Assembly: GCA_951802195.1 (NCBI GenBank)
Contig: OX637621.1
Coordinates: 124,001 to 188,000, forward strand
Direction of reading: 5' to 3'
DNA from: Tausonia pullulans
Lineage: Eukaryota > Basidiomycota > Tremellomycetes > Cystofilobasidiales > Mrakiaceae
DNA: 64,000 nt
In this document: positions 11,670 through 27,800 of the stretch, piece after piece
Numbering within the stretch: position 1 is the first letter of the stretch
How the letters are laid out: each line of letters begins with the position of its first letter
Translations under genes and position numbers: made by a program
Notes under the pieces: generated by a model
The model's input: only the letters and a program-made list of their open reading frames with translations
The model's database searches: none
What the model was told of the DNA's origin: nothing

Positions 11670-12003
11670 GACTTGGGGACTGTCTCGAGGAAGGGGTGAG
11701 GGGTCGGGACCTAGAGAGGGGATGGGGATGGTGGGGTGGAGGGCGACGGTCGAGATGGTCGAGGGTCCGGGTTGCGACGAGTGGAGGACGGCGACGTCAA
11801 GGGAAGAGAGGCTGAGACGGCCCGTGAGGGGATCGTCAAGGAAGCTCGAGAGATGGCAGCTCTTCGGCCAACGGGCACCAAGGAGAGCAGAAAGCATCCA
11901 TCATAAGACATGTCGTGAGAGTCGTGATCTAGAAAGAACCGGGACTGGGTGGCGAGAAGTCGCCTGTAACATGCGGCAAACGCGCGCCACCCTTCATCGA
12001 CAT
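11670..12003. other. Intergenic, calcineurin promoter side
   Basis: About 330 bp upstream of the inferred CNA1 start and downstream of the small basic-protein gene. Nothing specific is visible. Confidence 0.4.
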
Positions 12004-12636
12004 CTATGCTGCATCTCTTCGTTCCTTGGGCTGCTCCTTCTTCGCCTGCGCCGTCCCCCCCAGCCAACCCATGAGTCCGCCCTTCCCATGTGCCCTCCCA
12101 TCCTCCCGCCTTCGGACAGCCTCCTCTCTCGCCTGCTTCTCCAGCTCACGTTTGTCCCTCGCCTTCGCGTTGCTCCGCACCTTCTTCAGGTCCGGCTGGG
12201 CTGTCGTGGGCGCGGCATCCCATCGGGACTGTTTTGGTCGCGAGGCGAGACTGTGTGCAGGAAAAGGGGTCTCAAAGGTGCGCTCGTCGACGACGGACGA
12301 ACGACAGACGGACGCACCGTTCTGCTTCGCTGTGCACCCTTAGCAGAGCGCGATGCGATTTCGGAACGGCCGTCGCCCGGCCGAGGTTGGTCACGGTTGG
12401 TTCGGGAGAGGACGGTGGGGTAGCCTTGGTTGATGCCGGCGTTAACGTTGACGTTGGTGCTGGGCGACTCCGCTGTTGGAGACGGGACGCGTTCGTCGGA
12501 CGGTCAACAGATCAGACAGGTTCGAGGAGCAACCAGAGCCAAGAGGAACGGTGCTGACCCCATTGGAAGGTGCGCTCTCCTCGAACCGCTTACGCTTGGT
12601 CGCTGAGTCGGAGGTTGACTCGCTGAGTCGGGGCAT
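12004..12636 (-). CDS. Conserved-looking small basic protein, function unknown
   Basis: Three exons splice into one open frame. Exon 1 begins MPRLSESTSDSATKRKRFEE (start 12636). Exon 2 begins RSRPAPTSTLTPAS and ends RVHSEAER. Exon 3 begins LASRPKQSRWDAAPTTAQPD and ends KKEQPKERRDAA-stop at 12004. GT-AG boundaries are consistent and phases match. The product is about 155 residues, very basic, with a KRKR patch (possible nuclear signal) and a predicted charged helix (RSNAKARDKRELEKQAREEA) followed by GGLMGWLGGTAQ. I recognise no family. An upstream in-frame ATG at 12684 would add MGFALDSYFARLLFSN; I prefer the internal start because of composition. Frame continuity across two introns argues for a real gene. 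Confidence 0.6.
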
Positions 12637-12800
12637 GTTGCTGAACAACAGGCGAGCGAAATAGGAGTCGAGGGCGAATCCCAAGCGACGGCAGCTGGAT
12701 CGAAGACAAACGCGTCAACGCGCTTGCTTCAGTCTGCGTCCGTCCGTGCGCTCTCTTTCGCACATGGCCTCTCAAGCCACATCGGTTCAAGGAACGAACC

Positions 12801-12808
12801 AAAAAAAA
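12801..12808 (-). terminator. RNA polymerase III terminator of tRNA-Asp
   Basis: A run of eight T on the sense (-) strand, 3 nt beyond the tRNA-Asp 3' end. Confidence 0.8.
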
Positions 12809-12811
12809 CTA

Positions 12812-12910
12812 CTCTCTGGCGGGGAGTCGAACCCCGGTCTCCCGCGGACAGATACTCCAACGAAGGAGTAGACTGACAGGCGGACATCTTAGCCGTTGGA
12901 CCACCAAAGA
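12812..12910 (-). tRNA. tRNA-Asp (GTC) with a 27-nt intron
   Basis: Acceptor stem TCTTTGG pairs with CCAGAGA (one wobble). The T arm is CGGGG-TTCGACT-CCCCG and the D arm GTCC-loop-AGAT. The anticodon stem TCCGC/GCGGG encloses CTGTCA-C, giving anticodon GTC (12875-12877 on +). A 27-nt intron occupies 12847-12873, exactly between positions 37 and 38. It folds into its own small hairpin (ACTCC...GGAGT). Discriminator base is G, as usual for tRNA-Asp. A and B box sequences are present and a T8 terminator follows. Confidence 0.9.
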
Positions 12911-13093
12911 CGTTGGGTCGCTTTGTGAGAAATGTTGGAGACCAAGCGACGTTGAAAGTCTACATAGGCATTGTGCAATTGCGCCGAGATTTTGTCATAT
13001 CTTCTTGGCTTGAAGACCAACACATGGATATGGCTATGACGCGCATGGGAAAGCCTCACTGAAGACAAAGAGCATGGGATCCCATTCCTTTCC

Positions 13094-14249
13094 TCATGGC
13101 TCGCCATCCGCGAGCTTCTCCGCCCCACTTCGCCCAAGCCCCAACCGCATCTTGAGCCCCTCCCACCCATCCACAGCGGGCCGAACATCGAGGAAGAAGC
13201 TGAGGCTTCCTGCCATGCTCGCCATCTTGCGCTCCTCGTCCGACGCGCCGGGAGGGAGCTGAGGGGCGCGACCCGTGTAGAAGTCGATGATGTACGTGAC
13301 CTCGGCGCCGCAGCGGTTGACCTTCCAGCGGTGCGTGTCAAACGGGGGCTGGTAGCTGGGGGAGAACAGACAGGTCTCAGGAAGGAGCGAACGGGAGTCA
13401 TGACAGGAGGAAGGGCCGGGTCCATGCGAGGATGGTGCGAACGTCGACAGGGAGTCTACCCTGCCCCCCCTGGCTGCCTCCCTATGGAAGACATCACAAG
13501 GCGCACACAACAGGAGACGAGCCGGCGAAGAAGCGAGGGGGGGGGGCAAGCGAGACCCAGGGGTCGAGAGGACAGAACCCCCTCCCCTCCCCGCCCTTCA
13601 CGGCGACAACGACGCGCAGAAACAACCCCAGTGGACCCTGCCGAACGCGAGAACGAGGCACTCACCCGAAGACCCATTGGTTCAGGAAGCTCTTGGGCGT
13701 CATCTTCCCCGGCGTCCCCCGGAACGTCATGAGTCGGACCCCGCCGCACTCCTCGCCGCCGTAGCCCTTCTCCCACTCGAGGACCTCCTTCCAGGCGCGC
13801 TCATTGACGGCATTGTGGATCGGGACGATCGTCTGCATGTCCTCCGCCCGGGGGTTGTGGTTTTTGCGCTCCATTGCACGGTAGAACTGGTCCTGGGAAG
13901 GATAGACCCAGTTCTCCGATTGGGGGGTGGCGTATGAGGCGGCTCCTTCGGGCGAGGCGAGTTCGGGGAGGGAATCGGCTGAGAAGCGCGGGATCGTCGA
14001 GGTCTCGCGCTCGGTCGAAAGCTGGACGGGCTGTCCTTTAGGCTGCGGTGCTGGGGAGGAGGAAGAGGAGGATGCTGGGGCCATGGGATGCGACTGAGGG
14101 TTGCCAGAGGCGGCCTGAGCTGCGAGCCACTTCTGGCGGGTCGTCTCATCGACGGGACAGCGGTCGGCGGCGGCGGAGGAAGAGGAGGCAATAGGCGCCG
14201 ATGTGGACGCGGCCGAGTCTGGCGATGCCGAGGAGGAGAAGGGCCACAT
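13094..14249 (-). CDS. CYC3: Holocytochrome c synthase (cytochrome c heme lyase)
   Basis: Mitochondrial intermembrane-space enzyme attaching heme to apocytochrome c. Start at 14249 (MWPFSSSASPDSAAS). An N-terminal low-complexity Ser/Pro segment holds the heme-regulatory-type CP motif (RCPVDETTR). Then come ENWVYPSQDQFYRAM, NHNPRAEDMQTIVPIHNAVN (with the conserved His proposed as heme ligand), RAWKEVLEWEKGY, GKMTPKSFLNQWVFG, and after the single intron YQPPFDTHRWKVNRCG, VTYIIDFYTG and SFFLDVRPAVDGW. The intron is 13356-13665 (310 nt). The protein is near 285 residues, normal for the family. It ends GRSGAEKLADGEP at 13094. Confidence 0.95.
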
Positions 14250-14548
14250 GGCGAGGACGAAAGAGAGTGACGGGTGGGAGTGGTGGCTACGGCGGAACGG
14301 AAGTTCGCGTCCTCTCGCAAAGCTCATTTCAGCGCGACGCGGTTCGTCAGCCTCAAACGAGCGGCAACCGGCCGTCCGCGGAGGACGCGCGGACACCTCT
14401 GCCGCTGGCGCCCGACTTCGCCTAGGTAGAGATGATGCAATGCAAAACAGACATAACGATAGAAAAAGAGAGAGCGACAGCGAGCTCCATGGAGTAGATA
14501 GGCCAGCTAGGACTGCTGGGAACTGAATTTCGTTTTTCCTCCAGCTCC

Positions 14549-17500
14549 TCACTCGGCGTCGTTGACTAGAGCCTCCGCCTCGGCCTCACGCATCTCGGCA
14601 AGCCGGCGGCGCATTGCCTTCTCCGTCTTGGTCGGCGGGACGCGTCTACAGATGGCCGCCGCGAGCTGGAGTTTGGTGGAGGAAGAACGGTCAGCCTTCG
14701 CCCATAGATTCATTGATGGATCGTTCAGCTCACCAGGGCACACAAACCACCGAAGCGAAGGACCCAAGCAGTCCCGTTGCCACCTGCTTCTCCCGAGGCA
14801 GGATCGTCCATCGGGCCGCCTCCTCCACCAGGCGACGGAGGCTCGTCCGAGGGCCGTCCGGCGGCAGCAACGACCTTGAAGATGAGGCTTGAGAGGATTG
14901 CGACCTACCCAAGACCCATGAGCCAGTCAGTCATGGAATTTGACTCAAGCTGAGGAGAAGGAGGAGCAGACGCACGATGAATTGAGGGAAGACAATGGCG
15001 AGGTTGTGTATGCCAAGGATAGTCCCGCCAGCAACCGGGCCCTCTTGCTCGCACTGCATACGGTCCTCTTCCTCATCATCAAGCTCCGTCGTGTCGATCA
15101 TTGAGTGCCTCCGCATGAGGGCGCCGCGACCACCAGCTGGAGATCCCTCTCTGCGACCTTCGACCTCCTGGCGACTGCCGCGGATGAGCGGTGTATGCTC
15201 GGTGACGGACGGGAGGTGGGGCGAGGATGACGAATGGAGTGCGTTCGATGTCCACGAGTGGCCGGGAGGAGTCGAAGCCGCGCGTGCATGTAGACTTGGA
15301 TGGTGGCGATGGGCGGAAGCGTCGTTCTGAAGGTGCGGGTGGGTGCTCGAGGAGGCGTTGGCGCCCGCAGCGACGCGGTCTTGCATCTCTTTTAGATACT
15401 GAGAGGGGAAGAGGAAGTTCAGCATCGGTGAGGGCTAAGTTGTATGAGAGAAGAGGGCAAACGGACCTCCATGAGGAGTGAGAAGGGCACCCAAGCGGCA
15501 ACGGCCCAGCAGGCTCCGACGAGGGCAACAATGATAGTGGCTTGCCAGACAGCAGTGACGAAGAAGGTGGTGACCCTTAAAAGGTTAATTCAGGGTTAGG
15601 AGACAGACGGTGTCGTCCGGAAGAGACCACGCCGACCCACATGAGGAGGGAGAAGAGCAGCAGGGCGCCAGTCCAAATATTGCGCAGCATGAACGGCACT
15701 GATCGTCGTCGATTGCAACGGCCAGTCAGCGATGACCATGAAAATAGCAGAGTTCGAGAGCACTCACTCGTCGGCAGTCGCACAGGCTTCTGCTCTCGCT
15801 TGGCCTCAGCCCGCCACTCTTCAACCATTTCGCGAATTTTTTTTATCTCCTTCTCCTCCTCCGTCAGGTCTTCGTCATCGTCGTCCATTAGATCCGGAGC
15901 GAGCAACCGTCGGTCGCGCTCGGCCATGTAAGGGAGGAAAGTACCGGCGGCGACAGCGACTTCCGAGTCAGCCTGTCAGCCTGCGATCGCTCGAAAGGAG
16001 GTGAGCTCAAGACCTACCAATGGAGTAGAAGAGCATGGCGAGCGAACCAGCTTGCGTGGCTTTGTCATGATTGAACGCCTCGTGTTCGGAGTTGCGCATG
16101 ACATCGGCGACCCACTGGCGGAAAGTAGGGATGAGCGAGTGGTTTATTTTCTTAGGACGCAGGGAGACAAAAAGCGTACAGTCGTTCCGTAAAAGAGGAA
16201 GGGGAACCAGCCTTCAGAACAGTTTGTCAGCCATAACGTAATAAGTCTCAAAACGCCATCGCGAACGACTTACTCATGAAGGCAAAGATTTGGACGTAGC
16301 ACACCCTTCTGATGGGCCTCGGAAGGTGAAGAATGGAGTTGTAGATGTTGGATACGACATCCCGAACCTTGCTGTGGACTCGTTGAAGGCAGGTCAGCGC
16401 AACGCCTCGCGCACCTCAAGCGAGATCGACTCACCCAGGCCGGACCCCGAACTCTGGCTCGCGCTCCTCCTCTTCGCAAGACGCGCAGGTGATCCAGACG
16501 ACTGCGCCGAGGAAAAAGACGATGATGACGCAGAGCTTGCGGAAGTTCCCTCCGCCGAGCAAGCTTAGAATCGGGACGCGCGAGAGGTCGAAGATGCCGA
16601 TGGTAAAGCCGACGCTGTGCCAAGGAAGACGAGATAGGTTGTGAGAAGAGGGAGTGAACGATCTACGATGGGAAGGATGAGGCTGACATGTTTCCGAGAT
16701 GGGTCATTCGGCCAGACCAGGCGTTAGCTTCGTTAAGCTGTTCGGCGGGGGTTACTAAAACGAAGAGGGTCAGTGAAGGGCAGGTGATTTAGGAAGTGTA
16801 GCGCGTCAGAGACTGACTGTCTAGCAGGAGGTTTCGGAGAGAGGCTTGCAGCGCGTTGACAGCAAAGTCGAGGCTATCAACATTGACAGCTCATCAGTAC
16901 TGTGCTCTCCGGAGGAAGCGTCTGGTAGGGGTCAATTACAGATAGAGCGACGTGACAGCAATTCCGATCGACCAACTACGCTTGGCGGCCTTCCACTTGG
17001 GATCCCAATCGCCCTCGCCGACACCGCGGAGGTCAGCAGCAAGCGCGCCGAGAGGTGTAGCGTACGCCATGCCAAACAGGCAGAGCGACATGATAATTGA
17101 TGAGAGGACGATCCAGAATCGACGGCGGTACTTTGAGTTCGAAGCGTCCGAGATGGCGCCAATAAGCGGCTGGGTAATGAGACCTGGAGGGAAGGGGGTG
17201 AGAGGTCATCAGCGTGCATTCATCGGACAAAAGGGCAAGATGGAGGGGACACACCGCTGATGGGTCCCGCAAGCCAGACTATCCCAGTGCCCTCTGCGGA
17301 GAGACCGAGAGCCTGGTTGAGGAAGGCGAGACGAAGGGTCAGCCAGTTGAACGAATTGGCTGGCCGACGACAGGACACACAATGAGCTCCGGTGTTCCAA
17401 AGCTGAAGGGGGTCATTTCATCAGCATGTAGCCTGACAATTGTACTTTTGGATAACTTACCCCATCTCGAGGCACATCGCAACTGAGAGGACGGAGGAAG

Positions 17501-18318
17501 ACGTCAGTGAGTATTTGGCGTTGGCCCCGCGCGCCGAAACGCAGAAAGCCGGCAACGCCAGTCCAACCAGAACGATGGTGGAGGACCAAGAGAAAGATTT
17601 AAAGGCCCCTCCCTGCCAGGCTTAGAGCGAGAAGAAGTACGACGACTACTTCCCTCGCGCTACCAACACCACCCCGGCAGACACGAGCGACTCGGGGCGA
17701 TCTCAGCCGGCCGACGCGACTAGGACGAAGCGACTTACTCTGTGCTCCCGCCAGACCGAGGGTGAGTTTGATCTGTCGACAAGCATGAGAGAGGAGAGGT
17801 GGTCAGTGAGCGAGCAAGCCAGCCAGTACAAGGTTGGACCGTGAGCGTACCATCTCCCACTGGCTCAGCCGCGCCTTCTTGCCTCGCTTGCCCACCGCGG
17901 CCGCTCCTTCTCCCCCGCTGCCTCCGGCCACCCCAAAGCCGAAACTCCTCCTCCTTCTCCCGCTCTCCTCATCACCTCCATCCCGGGTCACTGGCGGCTC
18001 GGAGAAGTGCCAGCCGTTCCTCCTATCGGCAGCCTTCGCCTTGGGGCTCTCCGCGTCACCACCCTCGGCTTCCGCCGCCTGCCTCGCCGCGCGTCGGATG
18101 GCCGCGAGCGAGGTGTACGTGTGCGGGGTCGTTGGGGACGAGGGGGAAGAAGGAGGGGTGGTGTCGCCCGGATGGAGGATAGAGCGGCGCTGGCCCGTCG
18201 CTAGCGGAGGAGGGGGCGTTCGAGGTGGGGGATGGGAGGAGTCCTGCTGATAGGGAGGAGGCCGAGCGGCGACGACGTCGGCGTACGAGGAAGATCCGGG
18301 GGTCGGCAGGGCCGACAT
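14549..18318 (-). CDS. Sucrose / alpha-glucoside-type H+ symporter (GPH/SUT-like MFS)
   Basis: Twelve-span sugar:proton symporter of the plasma membrane by family. It starts at 18318 (MSALPTPGSSSYADVVA) with a long Pro/Ser cytosolic N-terminus ending ARLSQWEM. Spliced exons then give IKLTLGLAGAQ, IAMCLEMGFGTPEL, ALGLSAEGTGIVWLAGPISG, then LITQPLIGAISDASNSKYRR and FWIVLSSIIMSLCLFGMAYA. The pattern G-T-P-x-L ... G-L-S ... V-W-L-A-G-P-x-S-G-x-x-x-Q-P is diagnostic for SUT/SLC45 transporters such as S. pombe Sut1. The central loop and second half continue over many short exons to the end LAEMREAEAEALVNDAE at 14549. The central cytosolic loop is acidic (LDDEEEDRMQ). Substrate (sucrose, maltose or other) is not decidable here. 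Exon boundaries in the middle were not all resolved. Confidence 0.88.
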
Positions 18319-18740
18319 GGTATGGTGGATGAGTGGATGGGTTGGCGGTTGAGCGAGTGAGTGGCGAGGCAGAGGAGGTAGACAATGGTGGACGTCAGGA
18401 GAGTGGGAGTGGAGAAGACGGCAGGCTCTCGGACGTGAGCGAAGGCCTAGCTAGAGACGCCAGCCACGCGGAGCCAGCTCCATGTTAGACGCGTCATCGA
18501 CGTTTCAACCCGCCTCATCTTTTTTCGATGTTATGCTGTCATGCTCGGAAAACTGCCAGTCTCGTAACGATGGGGACGCTCGGCTCTGTCGCCCGGGAGC
18601 TGGGCCGACTATCACTTTCGAGGCGCGGACGGCCCGCACGCACAAACAAGTTAAGGTGAAGAGTGCAGCATTGAAATAGAAAAAAAAGAACCAACAAGAA
18701 GACGGCGCTGGCCCACTCCTTGATATCCCCCGACTTCTCC
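18319..18740. other. Intergenic, symporter promoter / PHB2 3' flank
   Basis: About 420 bp. No gene or repeat is visible. Confidence 0.4.
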
Positions 18741-23970
<5,230 letters not shown>

Positions 23971-24802
23971 GGTAGAGGAAAGAAGGAGATAAGTCGGGAG
24001 GGGGGGGGGGAGGAGGTGGTTGGGGGAAAGAAAGAGAAGAGACGGGTCGAGCGAACGAGGATGAGCGGCGAGCGGCCGGGCGGTTGCGTCTTGCCCTGTC
24101 CCTTGCCTCCGCCCCCGCCCGCCCCCGCCCGCCCCCGCCGTTTGCTCGCGGGTTGATGATGCTCTTCAAAGAGTGTGAGGTTCGCGCTGACTACGAGAGA
24201 GCGGACCAGCGTCGCTGGTGGAAGGCGAAGGGCGAGGGAGAGCCAGCGTCTTCAGCCTGCCTGGCCTGTACGTGTATGTTGCTTGCTGTCTTCAATGAGC
24301 GCACGCTCTCGCTCTCCGCTCGGTTCGTACCTGTCCGTCCCCTCCCCTTCCTTGCTCCGCCGGTCCGGTCAAGACCCGGTTCTTCTTTCGGAACGGCGCC
24401 GACTGTCTGCCTGATGCAAGCCGTTTCGACTGCGTTCTCTCCCATGCATGCAAATCTCCTTCTTTCAACCTCTCTCCCTCTGTAAATGCTGAAAAGTGTT
24501 CTCTCATCGCCACCTTCGGCCGAACAAGGAGGGAAGACCAACATCGTATCATCCGGTCCCTCGCGAGGATCAGAATCGAACCTGTCAAAGGAGGGATGGG
24601 ATGGATGGCGCGAGCGAGGGGAGAGGAACCGCGTTCCGGACCTGTCACTTTCAACCGGCGGCCCTGACACCACCTGGTCGATGGTGCACTCAGTTGTCCC
24701 TCTCTCTCTCTCTCGCTCCGGGGCAACGGCATCGAACGCACAAAGAACATAGACAAGCGGACAAGATTTTTTTTTCCTTGCCTCTCTCTCGCTCTCTTCT
24801 CA
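23971..24802. other. Intergenic, PGI1 promoter side
   Basis: About 830 bp between PGI1 and the 3' end of the WW-domain gene. It has a GC-rich tandem tract at 24109-24140 and long open frames (for example 24191-24673 -) that match no family and that I treat as chance. Confidence 0.5.
24109..24140. repeat. Short GC tandem repeat (10-nt unit CCCCCGCCCG, about 3 copies)
   Basis: Three consecutive units upstream of the PGI1 start, in promoter position. Such CCGCCC-like runs could bind GC-box/C2H2 factors; that function is inference. Confidence 0.75.
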
Positions 24803-27800
24803 TCATCTCTTCCTCCTTGGCCCTCCACCGATCCTCCGTCCACCACCATGCGCCGGCGGCCCAGAGAAACGCGGCGGGTCTGGGAGGGGTCCGTCTCGCC
24901 TAAAGCCCCGCTTCTCCTCTTGTTGATGCTGCTGCTGGGATGAGGAGGATGCGTTCACCGTAGAGGAGGAAGGAGGGGGAGCCTCCGCCCGCTTAGATGA
25001 CAATGAAGGGGGAGAGGCGTCGATCGTTCCTCCGCCGAGAGCGATCACATCTTGCATGTTGGCGTCCCCGTCGGGTCTACCACCACCGTTACGGTTGTTG
25101 TTGCCGTCGTAGTTGGCGCCAGGCGCAGCCTTGACAGGTGAGGAGGACGACGGAGTTGCGTGATGATGTTGGCCCGTCGAAGCCGCCACTCGCGTAGAAG
25201 ACGACGCCGTCGACGAAGGGGAGGAGCCCCTGCCTTGACGAGCTCGACGCCGGGCGGCGGCGGCGCTCGAGAGCTGAGGCTGAGGCTGGGGCAGCTGCTG
25301 ATTTTCAGGCTCGACGGGGTTCGCCGTTGATGAGGTGGAGGACGGCTGCTGCTCCGAGTGCTGCTGCTGGTAGTCGTCTGGCTTGGCATTGGAGGAAGGT
25401 GCAAGCCGCGTGAGGAGGCTCGGTCGGTTGGTGTTAGCGCTGCTGGCCTGCTGCTGATCCTGCTTCGGCTCCCGCGCGATCGGCTTGGCCGAGGTAGACG
25501 AAGAGGCAGATTGAGGAGGCGTGCTCCCGAGATGATGACGACGCTCGTCCCGAGAGGTGGAGGCCGAGAACTCCGCTCCCGTCGTCGTCTCACTGTGCCG
25601 TGCTCGCTGGGTGACCGGGGATGATTCGACGAGGGCGGCGTCAGACTCGGCGGGCTTGCGCTTGAGTGGGTTGGGGTCGGCCTGCTGGAGGAGGGACGAT
25701 GGTCAATGAAATGTCGTTGCTTGCCGGAAATAGGGAGAAGGAACGGCCACATACATTGGCGGATCCGGACTCAGCCAGGGAAGCGCGACGGGTGCGAGAC
25801 GAAGCCGGACCAGTAGGAGCAGTAGGAGGAGGAGGCGATCTTCGGCGGTGAAGAGGCGGAGACCGAGCGCGCGCCGCCGCCAGGTGAGGGGGAGGCTGGC
25901 GAGCGACAGCAATAGGTCCTTTGGGCACATCATTGGGGCCTAGGTGAACCATTCGGGAGGGGTGGACCTTTAGGGCAGCGGCGGCGGGCGTGTTGTTGTC
26001 GTTCGTGGTACGGTCAACGGCTTCGGTGTCTCTGGATGCTGGACGCTCATCAGCCGTCCGCCGGGGGGAGAGGTCATCCCGCGGTGTCACCCGCTCCTCG
26101 CGTCGGGTACTGCGAGGTCCAATGGGGAGAGGAATGTCCTTGGCGTCTGCGACGAAGGTTGTTGTCAAAGATCCAGAAGGCGTCGCAGCGGACGATGAAG
26201 CACCCCAGACTCGCATCTGGCCGGCCGCGCGACTGTTCGCAGCCGAGATCCCTCCACCGAGAGGGTCGCGCGTATCCCGGTCAGCCGTGCGACCGACCAG
26301 CGGAGGTGGAGACCTAGCGCGAGGAGGGGCATTCTCGCGACGGGCAAAACTGGAGGGCCGTTCGAGAAACGGAGGAGCTCCCCTCGGGGGCGAGGGAGAG
26401 CGTCTACGCGGAGGTGGCGGGGGAGATAGGCGACGCAGAGGTGGCGGGGGAGATAGGCGACGCAGAGGTGGCGGAGGAGATAGGCGACGCAGAGGTGGCG
26501 GAGGAGATAGGCGACGCAGAGGTGGCGGAGGGGATAGGCGACGCGGAGGAGAGACAGGTCGACTCCTCGGAAGAGAGACAGGCTGTTAACGAGACATCGA
26601 GGTCATGTCAGCAGGGTGCTTGACTGAGGAGGCCACCTAAGATGCTTAAGCTGACCTCCCGGGGTGCATCAAGCGAGGGTCGGCGGAGCCGCTCGCGCCG
26701 CTGTGCGTACGCGCCGGCAGCGATGTCGTTCTGTCCGCCGAGAGGGTCAATGGCGGGAAGGCCGCGGTGAGAATGGCTCTCTTGGCGACCTGTACAGCAG
26801 TAGGGAGGAGGCCACGGGCAGAGGGGCGGGACGTCCGATATCGTTGGTGAGCGGGCCAACCACGAGATGTCGCCGGAAGCAAAGGGAAGAGGGTAAAGAA
26901 GAGAGACAGGTAATGAGTAATGCGACCTTCCAGAACGGCAGGAGGAGGGAGGTGAAGATGAGAGCGTGACGGATGCGGCGAGTGTGGATCGAGAGGACTA
27001 GTCATCGAGGGTAAGCTGAATCGAGGCCACGCTGCCGGAGGGTGGACTGCGCGGTCTTCACTCCGCTGGGTTGAGAATTCAGGAGGCGAGAACGCGAAGC
27101 GCGCTGTCTCGCCAGCGGACTCGCGTGTATCCTCCTTCTCTTAAAAGGTGAAGATGTCTATCTTCGCTGGCACACCCACGGCGCCGCCAGCTTGCGGCCT
27201 AAGCACACGCAACAGCAAGCCGTTGCGCCGAGCCCGTGCAATCTCCTTTCTCAAGGAGAAAGGTTCATCGCCTCGACGACGCCGAAGGCCGAATCGACGA
27301 GGGGGACACGCGCAGGCAGGCTGTAGGCGCGAAGATGGAAGGCGGGTGCCACTGGCCGGGAGCCGAAGGCTGGCGTGCGAAAGCAGAGACTCCAGCGTGG
27401 TTGCGATCACGAGCGCAAGAGGAAGACCGAAGGAACGAAGCCGCGCGCTAGATTGAGGATTGATGAGAACGTACCCCGCGAGTTTGAAAGTGAAGCCTGA
27501 GGGAGCGAGGGCCTCCATCCACGGCTTGGGGCTGGAGGAGAGGGAGACCTAGGCCGCTGATAAGAAGCGTATGGTGGCGAGGGCGACCTGCCCCGGCGGA
27601 GGTCGGCCGCAGGAGGCGGCGACCTCGATCGACCGAGAGGGACAGACGGTTCGGGTCTGTAAAGGTTTCCTGCGTGCGGGGGCGGGTCCTTCGGGAGCCT
27701 CGTCGCTCCAGGCAAGTCCATCAGAGCCCCCATCCTCGCGCGAGAATCTCGAGACGAGCGCGGAAGGCCCCGAGCCGCCCGTTCACGTGCCTTGTTCTGC

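Noticed and set aside
24191-24673. 160-codon open frame on - upstream of PGI1
   Set aside because: No recognised domain, unrelated to either neighbour, and inside the PGI1 promoter region; GC-rich DNA often gives such frames.
27141-27518. 125-codon - strand frame ending KIDIFTF inside the WW-domain gene
   Set aside because: It extends through what best reads as an intron between SNSRG and ARFAFSPPE; exon text on both sides joins in matching phase without it.
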